Positions 22,383-31,006 of a stretch of 39,342 nucleotides of DNA are shown one piece after another. How positions within the stretch are numbered: position 1 is the first letter of the stretch; every line of letters begins with the position of its first letter. The stretch covers positions 1 to 39,342 of the forward strand of contig DGIA01000032.1 of NCBI GenBank assembly GCA_002392965.1. Reading direction: 5' to 3'. The notes under the pieces were generated by a model. It was not told the origin of the DNA. It saw nothing but the letters and a program-made list of their open reading frames with translations, and searched no databases. Source of the stretch: Bacteroidales bacterium UBA3834. GTDB taxonomy: Bacteria; Bacteroidota; Bacteroidia; Bacteroidales; P3. The translations under genes and the position numbers were made by a program.

Positions 22383-25286
22383 TCAATCGGCGGTTCCGAC
22401 GGCGCCTTCCTCGGGACGGAGGGTGACGGCGACGTAGTTCTTCAGGTTGATGTACTTCTTGGCCAGAGCCTTGATGTCTTTCGAGGTGACGGATTTCACC
22501 ATGTTGTCATAGTCGGTCACCTGGTAGTCGCGGCTCTCGTTGTAGGCGTAGCTGCCCTGGATCTGACCCAGCCAGAAACCGTTGTTCTGCTTGGCTTTGC
22601 CACGATTGACGATCATCTGCTCCTGGACTTTGCTGAGGGTCTTCTGGTCGCAGCCTTTCTTCATGTACTGCTTGAGGATGTTGATGCAGTCTTTCTCAAT
22701 CTTCTTGGCCTTCTCGGGGTCGCAGCCGATGTAGAACTGCCAGCTTACCTGGCCTTCGGGACGGAGCTCGTAGTCGAAGCCGGCCGAGGGGCTGTAGGCG
22801 TCACCGTTCTTCTCGCGGATGATTTCCAGAGTGGTGATTCCGAGGGCGTCGCCCAGCTCCTGGAGGGCGATGCGGACCTGCGGGGTGAGCTCTTGGACAT
22901 CGACGTTCATCTGGCCGGTGATGAGCAGCATGCCCTGTTTCTCAATGCCTTTGACGGCTTCGGCGTGCTGGATGCCGGTGGCGAACTGCGGGTTGCGGTT
23001 GATGTACTCGTTCTTCACGGCAGCGGGAGTGGTGGGCAGGTGGTTGAGGTATTTGGCGATGAGCTTGATGTCGTCGTCGCTCACATTACCCACGAAGAAG
23101 AAGGTCTGGTTGTTGGCATAGGCGAAGCGCTCTTTGTAGATCTCATACATGCGGTCGAGGTTGAGGTTGCGCACCTGCTCCTCGGTGGGGATGACGACCT
23201 GACGCTTGTCGTTGGGGAAGGCGGTCTTGTAGTAGGTCTCGATGAAAGCCACCTGGGGGTTCTCGCGGACGAACTTGATCTGGTTGATGGTGTTCTCGAT
23301 GTTGCGCTCATAGGCTTCCTGGTCCTTGCGGGGGGCGGTGTAGTAGAGGTTGATGAGCTGCAGGGTGGTCTCGAGGTCCTTGGGCGAGCAGTTGCCACTG
23401 AAGCCCTGGGTTTCGTCGTTGATGACGGGGCTGATGCTGAGGTTCATGCCTTTGAGCTTCTTGCTGAGCTGGGTGGCGCTGAAACCGGCGATACCACCGG
23501 CGTCGATGAAGTTGGCGGCGTTCTGGGCCTGGTAGGCTTCGGCGTCATCGTAGAGCGAGGTGCCACCGAAGGAGAAGGAGGCAATCTGGATTTCGTCGGC
23601 CTTGTAGTCGGTCTTCTTGACGACGAATTTCACGCCGTTGGGGCAGGTGTATTCGGTGTAGTCGAGCACGCTGTTCGACTTGGTCTGCTTGGCCTCGACC
23701 TCTTTGACTTCTTCGGCGAAGAGGGGCTCGTCCTTGAAGTTGTCAACCCAAGGCTCGGTCTTGATGGTGCGGAGGCTCTTCAGAATTTTGGTGGCTTCGG
23801 CCTCGGTGGGCACCTTGAAGCCATCCTTCTCGGGGGCGGTCAGGTAGAACACGATGTTCTCGTCGGTGATCCAGGTCTTCACCATAGCGTTGCACTCCTC
23901 GAGGGTGATTTCGGGGATGAACTCCTTGGCATACTTCCATTCCTGACGGATACCGGGGCAGGGGTCGTTGTCGAGATAGTGGTTGGTGTATTCGTCGGCC
24001 AGGCTGTTGGTTTGGGTCTTGTTCTCTTCCTTGGCCAGCTTGGTGTAGGTGCTGAGGAGGTCCTCTTTCTGACGGTCGAGTTCGGTCTGCAGGAAGCCGT
24101 GGTCGTCAATCTGTTTGACGAGCTGGAGGAGCAACTGGGCGCTCTCTTCGATGCGGTTCTCCTTGGGAGCGGCGTTGACCTCGAAAACTTCGATCTCACG
24201 GCCGAGGAATCCGCCATAGCCGCCACCGGCATACATCATGGGGGCGGTGGGTTTCTCGGTGATGTCGCGGAAGCGGTCGTTGATCATCATGCCGATAAGG
24301 CTGCGGACGAGCATGGTGCGGTAGTCACCGATGGTGCCGTTGTGCTGTTTTTTGTGTTTCCAGAAGATTTCGAGGGTGGTGTTGGTGGCCTCCTTGTCGG
24401 TGGCGATGGCCACCAGGGGCTCCACGTTGTTGGGTATTTCATAGCTCAGACGGGGCAGTTTCTGCTTGCCGAGGAACTTGTGGCTGCTGAACACGTCTTT
24501 CACCTTCTGCTCCATGGCGGCGGCACCCTTCTTGCCGGCGTACTCAAAGTTGTCCATGTCGCCCACGATGACGATGGCCTGCAGGTCGGGACGGTACCAG
24601 TCGTTGAAGAAATCGACGATGCTCTGGCGTTTGAAGTGCATGATGACTTCCTCTTTACCGATGGGCAGACGGTCGGCATAGAGCGAGCCCTTGAGCATGA
24701 TGGGCCAGGTCTTTTTGCGGAGACGGTCGCCGTGGCCGACGCCACCGCGCCACTCCTCATGGATGACGCCGCGCTCCTCTTCGAGCTCCACAGAGTCGAA
24801 CAGGATGTTGCCGGCCCAGCCGTCGAGGATTTCGATACCCATTTTCACCATTTCGGGATTGTCGGCGGGCATATTGACATAATAGACGGTCTGATCGAAG
24901 CTGGTGTAGGCGTTGATGTCGCGTCCGAACTCGACACCGTTCTGCTGCAGCTTGTCAATCATCTGGTTGTGGGGATAGCCCTTGATGCCGTTGAAGGCCA
25001 TGTGCTCGCAGAAGTGAGCGAGACCCTGCTGATCGTCGCGCTCCATGATGGAACCGGCGTTGGAGACCAGACGGAACTGGATCATGTTCTCCGGTTTCTT
25101 GTTGGCGCGGACGTAGTAGGTGAACCCGTTCTCCAGTTTGCCGTAGCGGATTTTCTTGTCCAGCGGCACCTTGGCGGTGAGGTCACTCTTCTTCTCCTTT
25201 TTCTCCCCGCTGCCGGGCAGCTGGGCGAAGGACATGCCGCCGAACAGGAACATCAGCAGCATTGCGAATAACATTGTTTTTTTCAT
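22383..25286 (-). CDS. M16 family zinc metalloprotease (pitrilysin/insulinase type), secreted
   Basis: 967 aa. A signal peptide (residues 1 to about 21, hydrophobic core ending SFAQ) exports it, probably to the periplasm. The zinc motif HFCEH is at residues 91-95 (HxxEH), with a third ligand Glu near residue 171 in the conserved E-R-G-V-I stretch. The C-terminal half holds the inactive M16_C-type domains, as in two-domain pitrilysins of Bacteroidota. Substrates are unknown. It follows the XRE gene by 49 nt on the same strand, with no clear promoter between. A very long antisense frame over the same bases is a codon-bias shadow. Confidence 0.95.
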   Translation of the reverse strand: MKKTMLFAMLLMFLFGGMSFAQLPGSGEKKEKKSDLTAKVPLDKKIRYGKLENGFTYYVRANKKPENMIQFRLVSNAGSIMERDDQQGLAHFCEHMAFNGIKGYPHNQMIDKLQQNGVEFGRDINAYTSFDQTVYYVNMPADNPEMVKMGIEILDGWAGNILFDSVELEEERGVIHEEWRGGVGHGDRLRKKTWPIMLKGSLYADRLPIGKEEVIMHFKRQSIVDFFNDWYRPDLQAIVIVGDMDNFEYAGKKGAAAMEQKVKDVFSSHKFLGKQKLPRLSYEIPNNVEPLVAIATDKEATNTTLEIFWKHKKQHNGTIGDYRTMLVRSLIGMMINDRFRDITEKPTAPMMYAGGGYGGFLGREIEVFEVNAAPKENRIEESAQLLLQLVKQIDDHGFLQTELDRQKEDLLSTYTKLAKEENKTQTNSLADEYTNHYLDNDPCPGIRQEWKYAKEFIPEITLEECNAMVKTWITDENIVFYLTAPEKDGFKVPTEAEATKILKSLRTIKTEPWVDNFKDEPLFAEEVKEVEAKQTKSNSVLDYTEYTCPNGVKFVVKKTDYKADEIQIASFSFGGTSLYDDAEAYQAQNAANFIDAGGIAGFSATQLSKKLKGMNLSISPVINDETQGFSGNCSPKDLETTLQLINLYYTAPRKDQEAYERNIENTINQIKFVRENPQVAFIETYYKTAFPNDKRQVVIPTEEQVRNLNLDRMYEIYKERFAYANNQTFFFVGNVSDDDIKLIAKYLNHLPTTPAAVKNEYINRNPQFATGIQHAEAVKGIEKQGMLLITGQMNVDVQELTPQVRIALQELGDALGITTLEIIREKNGDAYSPSAGFDYELRPEGQVSWQFYIGCDPEKAKKIEKDCINILKQYMKKGCDQKTLSKVQEQMIVNRGKAKQNNGFWLGQIQGSYAYNESRDYQVTDYDNMVKSVTSKDIKALAKKYINLKNYVAVTLRPEEGAVGTAD

Positions 25287-25335
25287 GGTTTGTTGGTTTT
25301 AATTGTTGTTTTGTTTATTTGTATGTTTCGTTTTT

Positions 25336-25557
25336 TTACTTCGTCTCGCTCTCGTTGTCGGAACGGTACTCCAGCAGGTCGGCCGGCTGGCAGTCAAGCA
25401 CCTGGCACAGGCGCTCCAATGTGCTGAACCGCACCGCCTTCGCCTTGCCGGTCTTGAATATCGACAGGTTCGCCGGCGTAATATCGATCCTCTCCGCCAA
25501 CTCGCCCAGCGATATCTTGCGCTTGGCCATCATCATATCCAGATTAACTACAATCAT
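25336..25557 (-). CDS. XRE/Cro family transcriptional regulator (YozG-like)
   Basis: 73 aa, a single helix-turn-helix domain: helices around SLGELAERIDITPANLSIFK with the recognition helix at about 26-36, then a C-terminal helix and a short acidic tail. Small HTH proteins of this type are regularly encoded directly after DUF2975 membrane proteins, as here (29 nt downstream). They are thought to regulate their own locus. A palindrome upstream of the DUF2975 gene is a candidate operator. Confidence 0.88.
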   Translation of the reverse strand: MIVVNLDMMMAKRKISLGELAERIDITPANLSIFKTGKAKAVRFSTLERLCQVLDCQPADLLEYRSDNESETK

Positions 25558-25586
25558 CCCTTAACTCTTAACTTTTAACCCTTAAC

Positions 25587-26261
25587 TCAAATCGTCAGCT
25601 CCTGCTCCTCCTGCATCTCGCGGCCTATCTTGAATATCTCCGCCATAAATATAATCGTCAAGCCGAACACTATGCGCGTGTGGTGTATCTGCACCGTCAC
25701 CTGCGGCTCCCACGAGCTGCCGGCCAGCAGGTCCAGCGCCAGCGTGCGCTCGAGATAGGTGCTCACGTCCATCCCCAGCGACATGACGATCATCAACACT
25801 CCGGTCCACACCAGCCAGGCGATGTTCTTCTTCGGAAACACCTTGCCGCGGCGCACATTAATATAGAATGATATCAGCGCCATCACCACCACTATCGTCA
25901 TGGCGATGCCGGCCAGCACGCAGAACACCTGCAGCCACATGCACCATTTCGCCTTGCTCGACGACAGCCGCTGGCTGTCGTCGCTGGTGATGTTCACGTC
26001 AAACGTGCGTACCGTGGCGGTCGCATCCATCCCTTCCGGCAGGCCCTCCACGGCGTGACTCTGCCTGTAGAGCTCCGACGAGCTGTTCAGGTCGGTGATG
26101 ATGACCCCGTAGTCTTTCTTCTGGCCGTCGGTCTGAACGTTCAAAAGTGGGTCGGCAGGATTGATGATATTGAAAAAAAACAACCCGATACACAAGGCAA
26201 TCACGCCGATGAATATCGCGTAAAGTGTTCTTATCCTTGTTATTGCAGCTTTCTTTGCCAT
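25587..26261 (-). CDS. DUF2975 family membrane protein
   Basis: 224 aa from ATG 26261 (MAKKAAITRIRTLYAIF). The open frame extends upstream to 26495, but that part is low-complexity and would pass through a consensus promoter at 26286-26315, so it is not translated. Four hydrophobic helices are visible at about residues 9-31, 105-130, 150-170 and 190-212, with a periplasmic loop between the first two. DUF2975 proteins of unknown function pair with YozG-type regulators, which is the case here. C-terminal acidic tail EMQEEQELTI. Confidence 0.85.
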   Translation of the reverse strand: MAKKAAITRIRTLYAIFIGVIALCIGLFFFNIINPADPLLNVQTDGQKKDYGVIITDLNSSSELYRQSHAVEGLPEGMDATATVRTFDVNITSDDSQRLSSSKAKWCMWLQVFCVLAGIAMTIVVVMALISFYINVRRGKVFPKKNIAWLVWTGVLMIVMSLGMDVSTYLERTLALDLLAGSSWEPQVTVQIHHTRIVFGLTIIFMAEIFKIGREMQEEQELTI

Positions 26262-26285
26262 TGGTTTGTCTCCCTTTCTCGACGG

Positions 26286-26315
26286 CAAAAATACAACTTT
26301 TTTCTGATATGCAAG
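26286..26315 (-). promoter_or_regulatory. Promoter of the DUF2975/XRE genes
   Basis: On the minus strand, -7 TATTTTTG (26286-26293) is preceded by a near-consensus -33 CTTG (26312-26315) at an 18-nt spacing. This places the start about 20 nt upstream of ATG 26261. Confidence 0.6.
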
Positions 26316-26342
26316 AAAAATTTTGTGAAAAACATAAAAAAA

Positions 26343-26380
26343 ATATCGTTTTACGATAAATCCTATATGCAAAACGATAT
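26343..26380. promoter_or_regulatory. Candidate operator of the XRE regulator
   Basis: A perfect palindrome TATCG-TTTTA-CGATA (26344-26358) sits just upstream of the promoter. The 10-bp sequence ATATCGTTTT (26343-26352) also recurs inverted as AAAACGATAT (26371-26380), 18 nt further. This gives three ATCGT half-sites with even spacing, the layout expected for a dimeric XRE repressor or activator. Binding by the adjacent regulator is inference. Confidence 0.5.
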
Positions 26381-26481
26381 GAATTGCCCGTTTCCCAACC
26401 TTGCCGGCGCCCGCAGTCCGATCACTCGCCATGAAACCTTTATTAAAATATTTTATCAAATAAATAAAATAATATGAACGG

Positions 26482-26512
26482 CTTGTACGTTCCAAAAAAA
26501 ATCGTATCTTTG
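26482..26512 (+). promoter_or_regulatory. Plus-strand promoter with no gene downstream
   Basis: -33 CTTG (26482-26485, one mismatch), a 19-nt spacer and -7 TATCTTTG (26505-26512, exact). Transcription would start near 26519 and run towards the 3' end of cdaA, which lies on the other strand. Confidence 0.5.
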
Positions 26513-26518
26513 CAATTG

Positions 26519-26755
26519 TTTTAAGGCTGGTTCATGGATATGGATAACCGTGGAACATGTTGTAATCCAGTACAATATGTCGTGTCGATAGAGTTGCGCA
26601 CGCCGCCGTTTCTTGTAACCGTTTAATACCCAATCCGATACAGGCAGAAGGGCCATACCAACCCTATACCAACGCTATGCTCCCTAAGGGGTACTTCCCT
26701 TGTAACATAGGTGTAACCAAAGGATACCCGCTTATCCGTTAGGGGGTGTCCACGG
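26519..26755 (+). ncRNA. Candidate structured non-coding RNA
   Basis: About 237 nt after the orphan promoter contain no open frame but several stems: 26555-26564 with 26571-26580 (10 bp, one G-T wobble, 6-nt loop); AAGGG/CCCTT at 26686-26690 and 26697-26701; and 26722-26729 with 26744-26751 (8 bp, one wobble). Short imperfect repeats with an 11-nt period also occur near 26654-26680. No T-run marks the end. The stems and the promoter are directly visible; whether it is transcribed is not. Apart from this and the upstream operator region, the 26262-26785 gap holds no gene. Confidence 0.35.
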
Positions 26756-26785
26756 TATGACTGCTTCCTGACTTGTGTGTGACCC

Positions 26786-27580
26786 TCAGCACTCGTACTT
26801 CTCAAGAACTTGGCGAAGCTCTACAGGGCTGATGTCGTGGTGGATTTGGCCGCCGATGGCGTAGCTGATGGCTCCGGTTTCCTCACTTACGATGACGCTC
26901 AGCACATCGAGCTGCTCGGTGACGCCTATGGCGCTGCGGTGGCGCAGGCCCAGGTTGGGGTCGATGTCGAGCCGCGATGTGACGGGCAGAATGCACCGGG
27001 CGGCTAAGAGCTTGTTTCCATGGGCGATAACGGCTCCGTCGTGCAAGGGTGAGTTCTTGAAGAAGAGAGCCTCGATGAGGGCGCTGGATGCAAGGGCGTC
27101 AATGCGCTCTCCGGTGTTGATCAGTTCCTCTACCTCGTTTTGGCGCTTGAAGACGATCAGGGCTCCCGTTTTGGATTGCGACATGTGCATGCAGGCATTG
27201 ACGTAGGGCTCGTAGCTTACGGTATTCTTGTTCTGTATGTTGCGATGCCAGAACTGGAGACGTTTCCAGAGGCTTTCGTCCAGTTGGGTCTTGGTGCCCA
27301 GAAAAAGAAGGAATTTGCGTATCTCGGGCTGGAAGATGATTATCAGCGCGATGAGACCCACGCTGGCGACTGCGCTCAATATCGCACCCAACAGTCTCAT
27401 TCCAAGGGCGTCGGCCACGCGCCAGGCGATAAGCAGGATGAGTAATGCCCAGAAAATCAGCATTACATTGGTGCCGCGTGCCATGCGATAAATATAGTAT
27501 ATCAGCACGGCTACGATGAGAATGTCTATGACATCGACAAAACGCAATTCGGGAAGGCCGATGATGGAGTTTAATATCAT
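26786..27580 (-). CDS. cdaA: Diadenylate cyclase (CdaA)
   Basis: 264 aa. Makes the second messenger cyclic di-AMP from two ATP. Three N-terminal transmembrane helices (about residues 14-33, 39-58, 65-83) are followed by the DAC domain with the two signature motifs: DGA at residues 181-183 and RHRSA at 213-217. These match the CdaA type of Bacillota and Bacteroidota. Start ATG 27580 overlaps the folP stop by 4 bp, the common Bacteroidota arrangement of folP followed by cdaA. No c-di-AMP phosphodiesterase is in the window. Confidence 0.95.
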   Translation of the reverse strand: MILNSIIGLPELRFVDVIDILIVAVLIYYIYRMARGTNVMLIFWALLILLIAWRVADALGMRLLGAILSAVASVGLIALIIIFQPEIRKFLLFLGTKTQLDESLWKRLQFWHRNIQNKNTVSYEPYVNACMHMSQSKTGALIVFKRQNEVEELINTGERIDALASSALIEALFFKNSPLHDGAVIAHGNKLLAARCILPVTSRLDIDPNLGLRHRSAIGVTEQLDVLSVIVSEETGAISYAIGGQIHHDISPVELRQVLEKYEC

Positions 27581-28434
27581 GATTCTATGTTGTATAATAG
27601 TTTGATTGTCTCAATGGCGGGTTTCGGATCGTGCACCCTCAGGATGCGTGCGCCGCGGTCAAGGGCAATGGTGTCGAGGGCAATGGTGCCGTTCAATGCC
27701 TCTTCCGGTGTGATGTTAAGTGTCTTGTATATCATCCTTTTGCGACTGACGCCGACCAGCAGGGGCTCGCGGAAGAGGGTGGTGAGCTGATCCAAGTGGT
27801 CGAGCAGGTCGAGGTTCTCCTCCATGGTTTTGCCGAATCCGAAGCCGGGGTCGATCCACAAGTCTTTGATACCAAGGGTATATAGGACGTCAATTTGGCG
27901 GGAGAAGAATTGCGTTATCTCGTCGATGAGGGTGTTGAGGTCTCTCGGGTGGATGTCGGCGTGGGGGTTGGTGGCCGAAGCGCCGTGCATCAGGATGTAT
28001 GGAACCTGCAAGTCGCTGATAGTATGATACATTTCTGTGTCCAGATGACCGCCGCCGATGTCGTTTATCATGTCTGCGCCGGCTTCGATGGCTATGCGTG
28101 CCGGAAGGCTGTAGCAGGTGTCGATGGAAAGAATGGCTTCGGGTAGAGCTTGCCGGACGAGGGTGACGGCTTCCTGCAGTCGGCGAGCCTCCTCGTCGGG
28201 AGGCAGCAGGATGGCACCCGGGCGTGAAGAGGATGCTCCGATGTCGATAATGTCCGCTCCGTCAGCGATTAGCTGATGGGCTCGTGAGATGATGGCCTCG
28301 GGCGTGCGGTAGCGGCCGCCGTCATAGAAGGAGTCGTCGGTGACGTTCAGGATGCCCATCACGATGGGGCGGCGGAACTCCACCAGTCGGCCGTGTACGG
28401 TGATGCTGAAGGGAGAGAATTCTCGTTTTTTCAT
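27577..28434 (-). CDS. folP: Dihydropteroate synthase
   Basis: 285 aa from ATG 28434 (MKKREFSPF). An earlier in-frame ATG at 28470 adds 12 residues that do not belong to the family. It condenses p-aminobenzoate with the pterin pyrophosphate in folate synthesis and is the sulfonamide target. Visible: the first signature GILNVTDDSFYDGG (one variant, Asp where Pro is usual after Thr), the second IIDIGASSSRPGA, and the C-terminal VGVSRKRM lysine/arginine segment. Operon with cdaA by ATGA overlap. Transcribed divergently from the DUF1599 gene, with an 11-bp repeat array between. Confidence 0.95.
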   Translation of the reverse strand: MKKREFSPFSITVHGRLVEFRRPIVMGILNVTDDSFYDGGRYRTPEAIISRAHQLIADGADIIDIGASSSRPGAILLPPDEEARRLQEAVTLVRQALPEAILSIDTCYSLPARIAIEAGADMINDIGGGHLDTEMYHTISDLQVPYILMHGASATNPHADIHPRDLNTLIDEITQFFSRQIDVLYTLGIKDLWIDPGFGFGKTMEENLDLLDHLDQLTTLFREPLLVGVSRKRMIYKTLNITPEEALNGTIALDTIALDRGARILRVHDPKPAIETIKLLYNIES

Positions 28435-28517
28435 CTTCCTAATAACGAGGGAACTTGGGCAATATTGCATGCTGATGGTAAAAATACTTTTGCAGTATGC
28501 AAGAAAGGTGGCCGTAT

Positions 28518-28583
28518 GTCGTACTTATGTCATGCTTGGGTCATCCTTGGGTTATCCTTGAGTCATTCCTGTGTCAGGTTTGT
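28518..28583. repeat. Six imperfect 11-bp tandem units
   Basis: Read on the plus strand in 11-base steps from 28518: GTCGTACTTAT, GTCATGCTTGG, GTCATCCTTGG, GTTATCCTTGA, GTCATTCCTGT, GTCAGGTTTGT. The consensus is GTCATCCTTGG. The 11-bp period is near one helical turn. The array lies upstream of folP, between the two divergent genes. It could be a phased binding-site array or a decayed simple repeat. Confidence 0.7.
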
Positions 28584-28658
28584 GCTGATTTTGTGGCTGG
28601 AAAAAAATATTTATAATTAAATACAATATAAAATATTCTTTTGCGTTTTACACTAATT

Positions 28659-29252
28659 ATGACAAAAAACGACGTATTATTGACTACTCGGCAGGAGATT
28701 GAGCAAGAGGCTGTTGTCTGCCGTACGCTTTTCGAGAAGAAGACGCGCGACTACGGTACTTCGTGGCGTGTGCTGCGCCTGCCGTCGTTGACGGATCAGG
28801 TATTTATCAAGGCCAACAGAATCAGGAGTGTGCAGGAGAGCGGGGAAAACTGTGTGGGGGATGACTTGCGGGGCGAATTTGTGGCGATGGTGAACTATGC
28901 CGTGATGGCGCTGATACAGCAGGAGTTGGAGAGTGGAGAACGGGGAGTGTCGCCGATGGAATTGCCGTTGGATGAGGCTATATCGTTGTATGACAAGCAC
29001 CTGGGGCGTACCATCGACTTGATGATGTCGAAGAATCACGACTATGGTGAAGCCTGGCGCCAAATGCGCGTCAGCTCGATGGTGGATCTGATTTTGATGA
29101 AATTGCGTCGCATCAAGCAAATAGAGGATAACGAGGGGGTTACCCTGGTGAGTGAAGGTGTTGAGGGCGGCTATATGGATATCATCAATTATTCGTTGTT
29201 TTGCCTGGTTCGCATGACGGAAGATGAAAAGGCTGATAGTTCTGGGAATTAA
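28659..29252 (+). CDS. DUF1599 protein, tandem repeat
   Basis: 197 aa from ATG 28659 (MTKNDV), preferred over 28641. Two copies of the family unit are visible: K-T-R-D-Y-G-x-S-W-R at about residue 30 with EFVAMVNYAVMALI at about 81-94, and K-N-H-D-Y-G-E-A-W-R at about 122 with YMDIINYSLFCLVR at about 170-183. The K-x-x-D-Y-G-x-x-W motifs resemble those in nucleotide-modification-associated proteins, but function is unknown. It lies beside folP-cdaA and before the BT_3928-type gene, an arrangement I recall from other Bacteroidales. Confidence 0.85.
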   Translation: MTKNDVLLTTRQEIEQEAVVCRTLFEKKTRDYGTSWRVLRLPSLTDQVFIKANRIRSVQESGENCVGDDLRGEFVAMVNYAVMALIQQELESGERGVSPMELPLDEAISLYDKHLGRTIDLMMSKNHDYGEAWRQMRVSSMVDLILMKLRRIKQIEDNEGVTLVSEGVEGGYMDIINYSLFCLVRMTEDEKADSSGN

Positions 29253-29265
29253 TACATAAGAAGCT

Positions 29266-30414
29266 ATGAAAAATACAAAATTGAATTATGTTCTGAATGT
29301 TGTCTGTCGCTGGGCGGTAGGTCTGGTGTTTCTGTTCTCGTCGTTTGTGAAGGGAGTGGATCCTATGGGCACCACCTTCAAGGTGCAGGAGTATATGACT
29401 GCCTGGAGTATCGGCGGTTTGACATTCGAGTGGGCTCTCTCGTTTGCCGGATTCCTCTCGGTGGCGTTGATTTGCGCTGAGTTTTTGGTGGGTGTCTTGC
29501 TGATTACCAATGCCTACCGTCGTCTTTCGGCCTGGTTGCTGGCGGCCATGATGTTGTTCTTCACCGTGACGACATTTGTGGATGCCCTTACCAACAAGGT
29601 GACCGACTGCGGATGTTTTGGCGACGCGGTGAAGCTTACTAATTGGCAGACTTTCTGGAAGAATATCGCCTTGGATGTGCCGACGGTATGGATTGTGCTG
29701 ACACGCGACCTGCGACGCAAGCGCCGTTTCGAGCGTGACGGATTGGTGCTGATTGGCGCCGTGGCGGCTATGCTGATCTTCGAGATGTATAATATCAAGC
29801 ACGAACCGCTGGTGGATTTCCGTCCGTGGAAGGTTGGAAACAAAATGATTGAGGAGCGTGAGGCGATGAACCACTTGTATCTGCGTAATCTCGAAACCGG
29901 TGAGGAGCGGACGGTGGATTACCGAAATGGCGACTGGGCGTCGGTTCCGGATGAGTACAAGGACTTCGAGCGTTGGGAGATAATGAGCTCTACGAGCGAC
30001 GATCCCTTTGAAATCAAAGCCCCTGGCTTTTCCATGATGGATTTGACGTCGGAGGATCATGCCGTTGAGTTGCTGCCGGCCGAGGATGGCTTGTTGATTG
30101 CCACCGTGCATCATATCGGCGACTTGGACGAGGCCGGTGCCCGCCAGATACGTATGGCACAACGGCTGGCGGAGGAAAACGGAGTGCATATGGTACTCCT
30201 CACGTCGGCATTGCCCGAGGAAATCCAGACGTGGCTCTATGAGCAGGATATCGTCGGGTTGGATTATCTCTTCGCCGACGCCACAGCCATAGAGACCATG
30301 ATGCGCGGCAACCCTGGCTTTATGTTTATACGGAATGCTACCGTAATCAGCAAAGGCCGTAAAGCCGATGTGGTGATGGAACAAGGGATGCAAGCCTTGG
30401 CTCCGGAAGAATAA
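29266..30414 (+). CDS. BT_3928-type DoxX/MauE family membrane protein
   Basis: 382 aa. The N-terminal 150 residues form four membrane helices of the DoxX/MauE type (about 13-33, 52-72, 80-100, 124-140) with a conserved C-G-C-F-G-D loop near residues 116-121. The C-terminal 220 residues look like a thioredoxin-like fold without a CxxC motif: a strand GLLIATVHHIGD, helix, strand MVLLTSALP, then P-G-F-M-F-I and a final strand. Such proteins may link membrane redox and quinone reactions, but the role is unestablished. It lies 13 nt after DUF1599. Confidence 0.85.
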   Translation: MKNTKLNYVLNVVCRWAVGLVFLFSSFVKGVDPMGTTFKVQEYMTAWSIGGLTFEWALSFAGFLSVALICAEFLVGVLLITNAYRRLSAWLLAAMMLFFTVTTFVDALTNKVTDCGCFGDAVKLTNWQTFWKNIALDVPTVWIVLTRDLRRKRRFERDGLVLIGAVAAMLIFEMYNIKHEPLVDFRPWKVGNKMIEEREAMNHLYLRNLETGEERTVDYRNGDWASVPDEYKDFERWEIMSSTSDDPFEIKAPGFSMMDLTSEDHAVELLPAEDGLLIATVHHIGDLDEAGARQIRMAQRLAEENGVHMVLLTSALPEEIQTWLYEQDIVGLDYLFADATAIETMMRGNPGFMFIRNATVISKGRKADVVMEQGMQALAPEE

Positions 30415-30442
30415 AAGTGTTGAAAATCAAATCTATTGTTTT

Positions 30443-30985
30443 ATGATACAACGTATTCAGTCCTTTTGGTTGGTGTTGGCCGCCTGTTGCATAGCATTAT
30501 GTTTTATGTTTCCGGTGGCACAGTACCGGCTGGTAATTCCCTCGACGGAACAGACGGTTGAGGCGCGTCTTGACCTGATTGCCAAGAGCAATCCCGATAT
30601 GCTTGTGCAGATGCAGAATATCGAGCCAGTTGTCACCTACAGTCAGAGCGACAGCGGTTTCAATACGTGGATGTTGATTGTCATGGCTTTGCTTGTGGGC
30701 GCCATGACATTGTTGTGCATCTTCATGTATTCCAACCGTGTGCGTCAGATGAGGATGGTCGCGGTGGCTTTTCTGCTCAATGTGGCATACGTTTTCTTGC
30801 TTTTCTTCTGGGCGGTGGATGCCTTTGGAAAGAATCTGGTGCAATACTTCCATTGCGGAGACCTGCATGTTACGTGGTTTGTAGGTGCCTACGCACCCAT
30901 TGTTTCGCTGGTGTTCTTGGTGTTGGCCCATCGTGGCATCAAGAAGGACGAATCGATGGTGCGGGCGGCCGACAGGTTGAGATAA
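30443..30985 (+). CDS. DUF4293 family membrane protein
   Basis: 180 aa with four hydrophobic helices at about residues 8-28, 77-97, 104-124 and 140-160, and a periplasmic loop of about 45 residues after the first. The opening M-I-Q-R-I-Q-S-(F/V)-(W/Y)-L is characteristic of DUF4293 proteins in Bacteroidota. Function unknown. It lies 28 nt after the BT_3928-type gene and 21 nt before tsaE, so it is likely in the same transcript. Confidence 0.85.
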   Translation: MIQRIQSFWLVLAACCIALCFMFPVAQYRLVIPSTEQTVEARLDLIAKSNPDMLVQMQNIEPVVTYSQSDSGFNTWMLIVMALLVGAMTLLCIFMYSNRVRQMRMVAVAFLLNVAYVFLLFFWAVDAFGKNLVQYFHCGDLHVTWFVGAYAPIVSLVFLVLAHRGIKKDESMVRAADRLR

Positions 30986-31006
30986 GGACATTTGAAGGTT
31001 GGAAAA

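Noticed and set aside
22371..25271. 966-codon open frame on the plus strand
   Set aside because: It is antisense to the M16 protease gene, which has a signal peptide and the HxxEH motif; the long frame results from codon bias.
26262..26495. N-terminal extension of the DUF2975 protein
   Set aside because: It would be translated through a consensus promoter and the operator palindrome, and its residues are not family-like.
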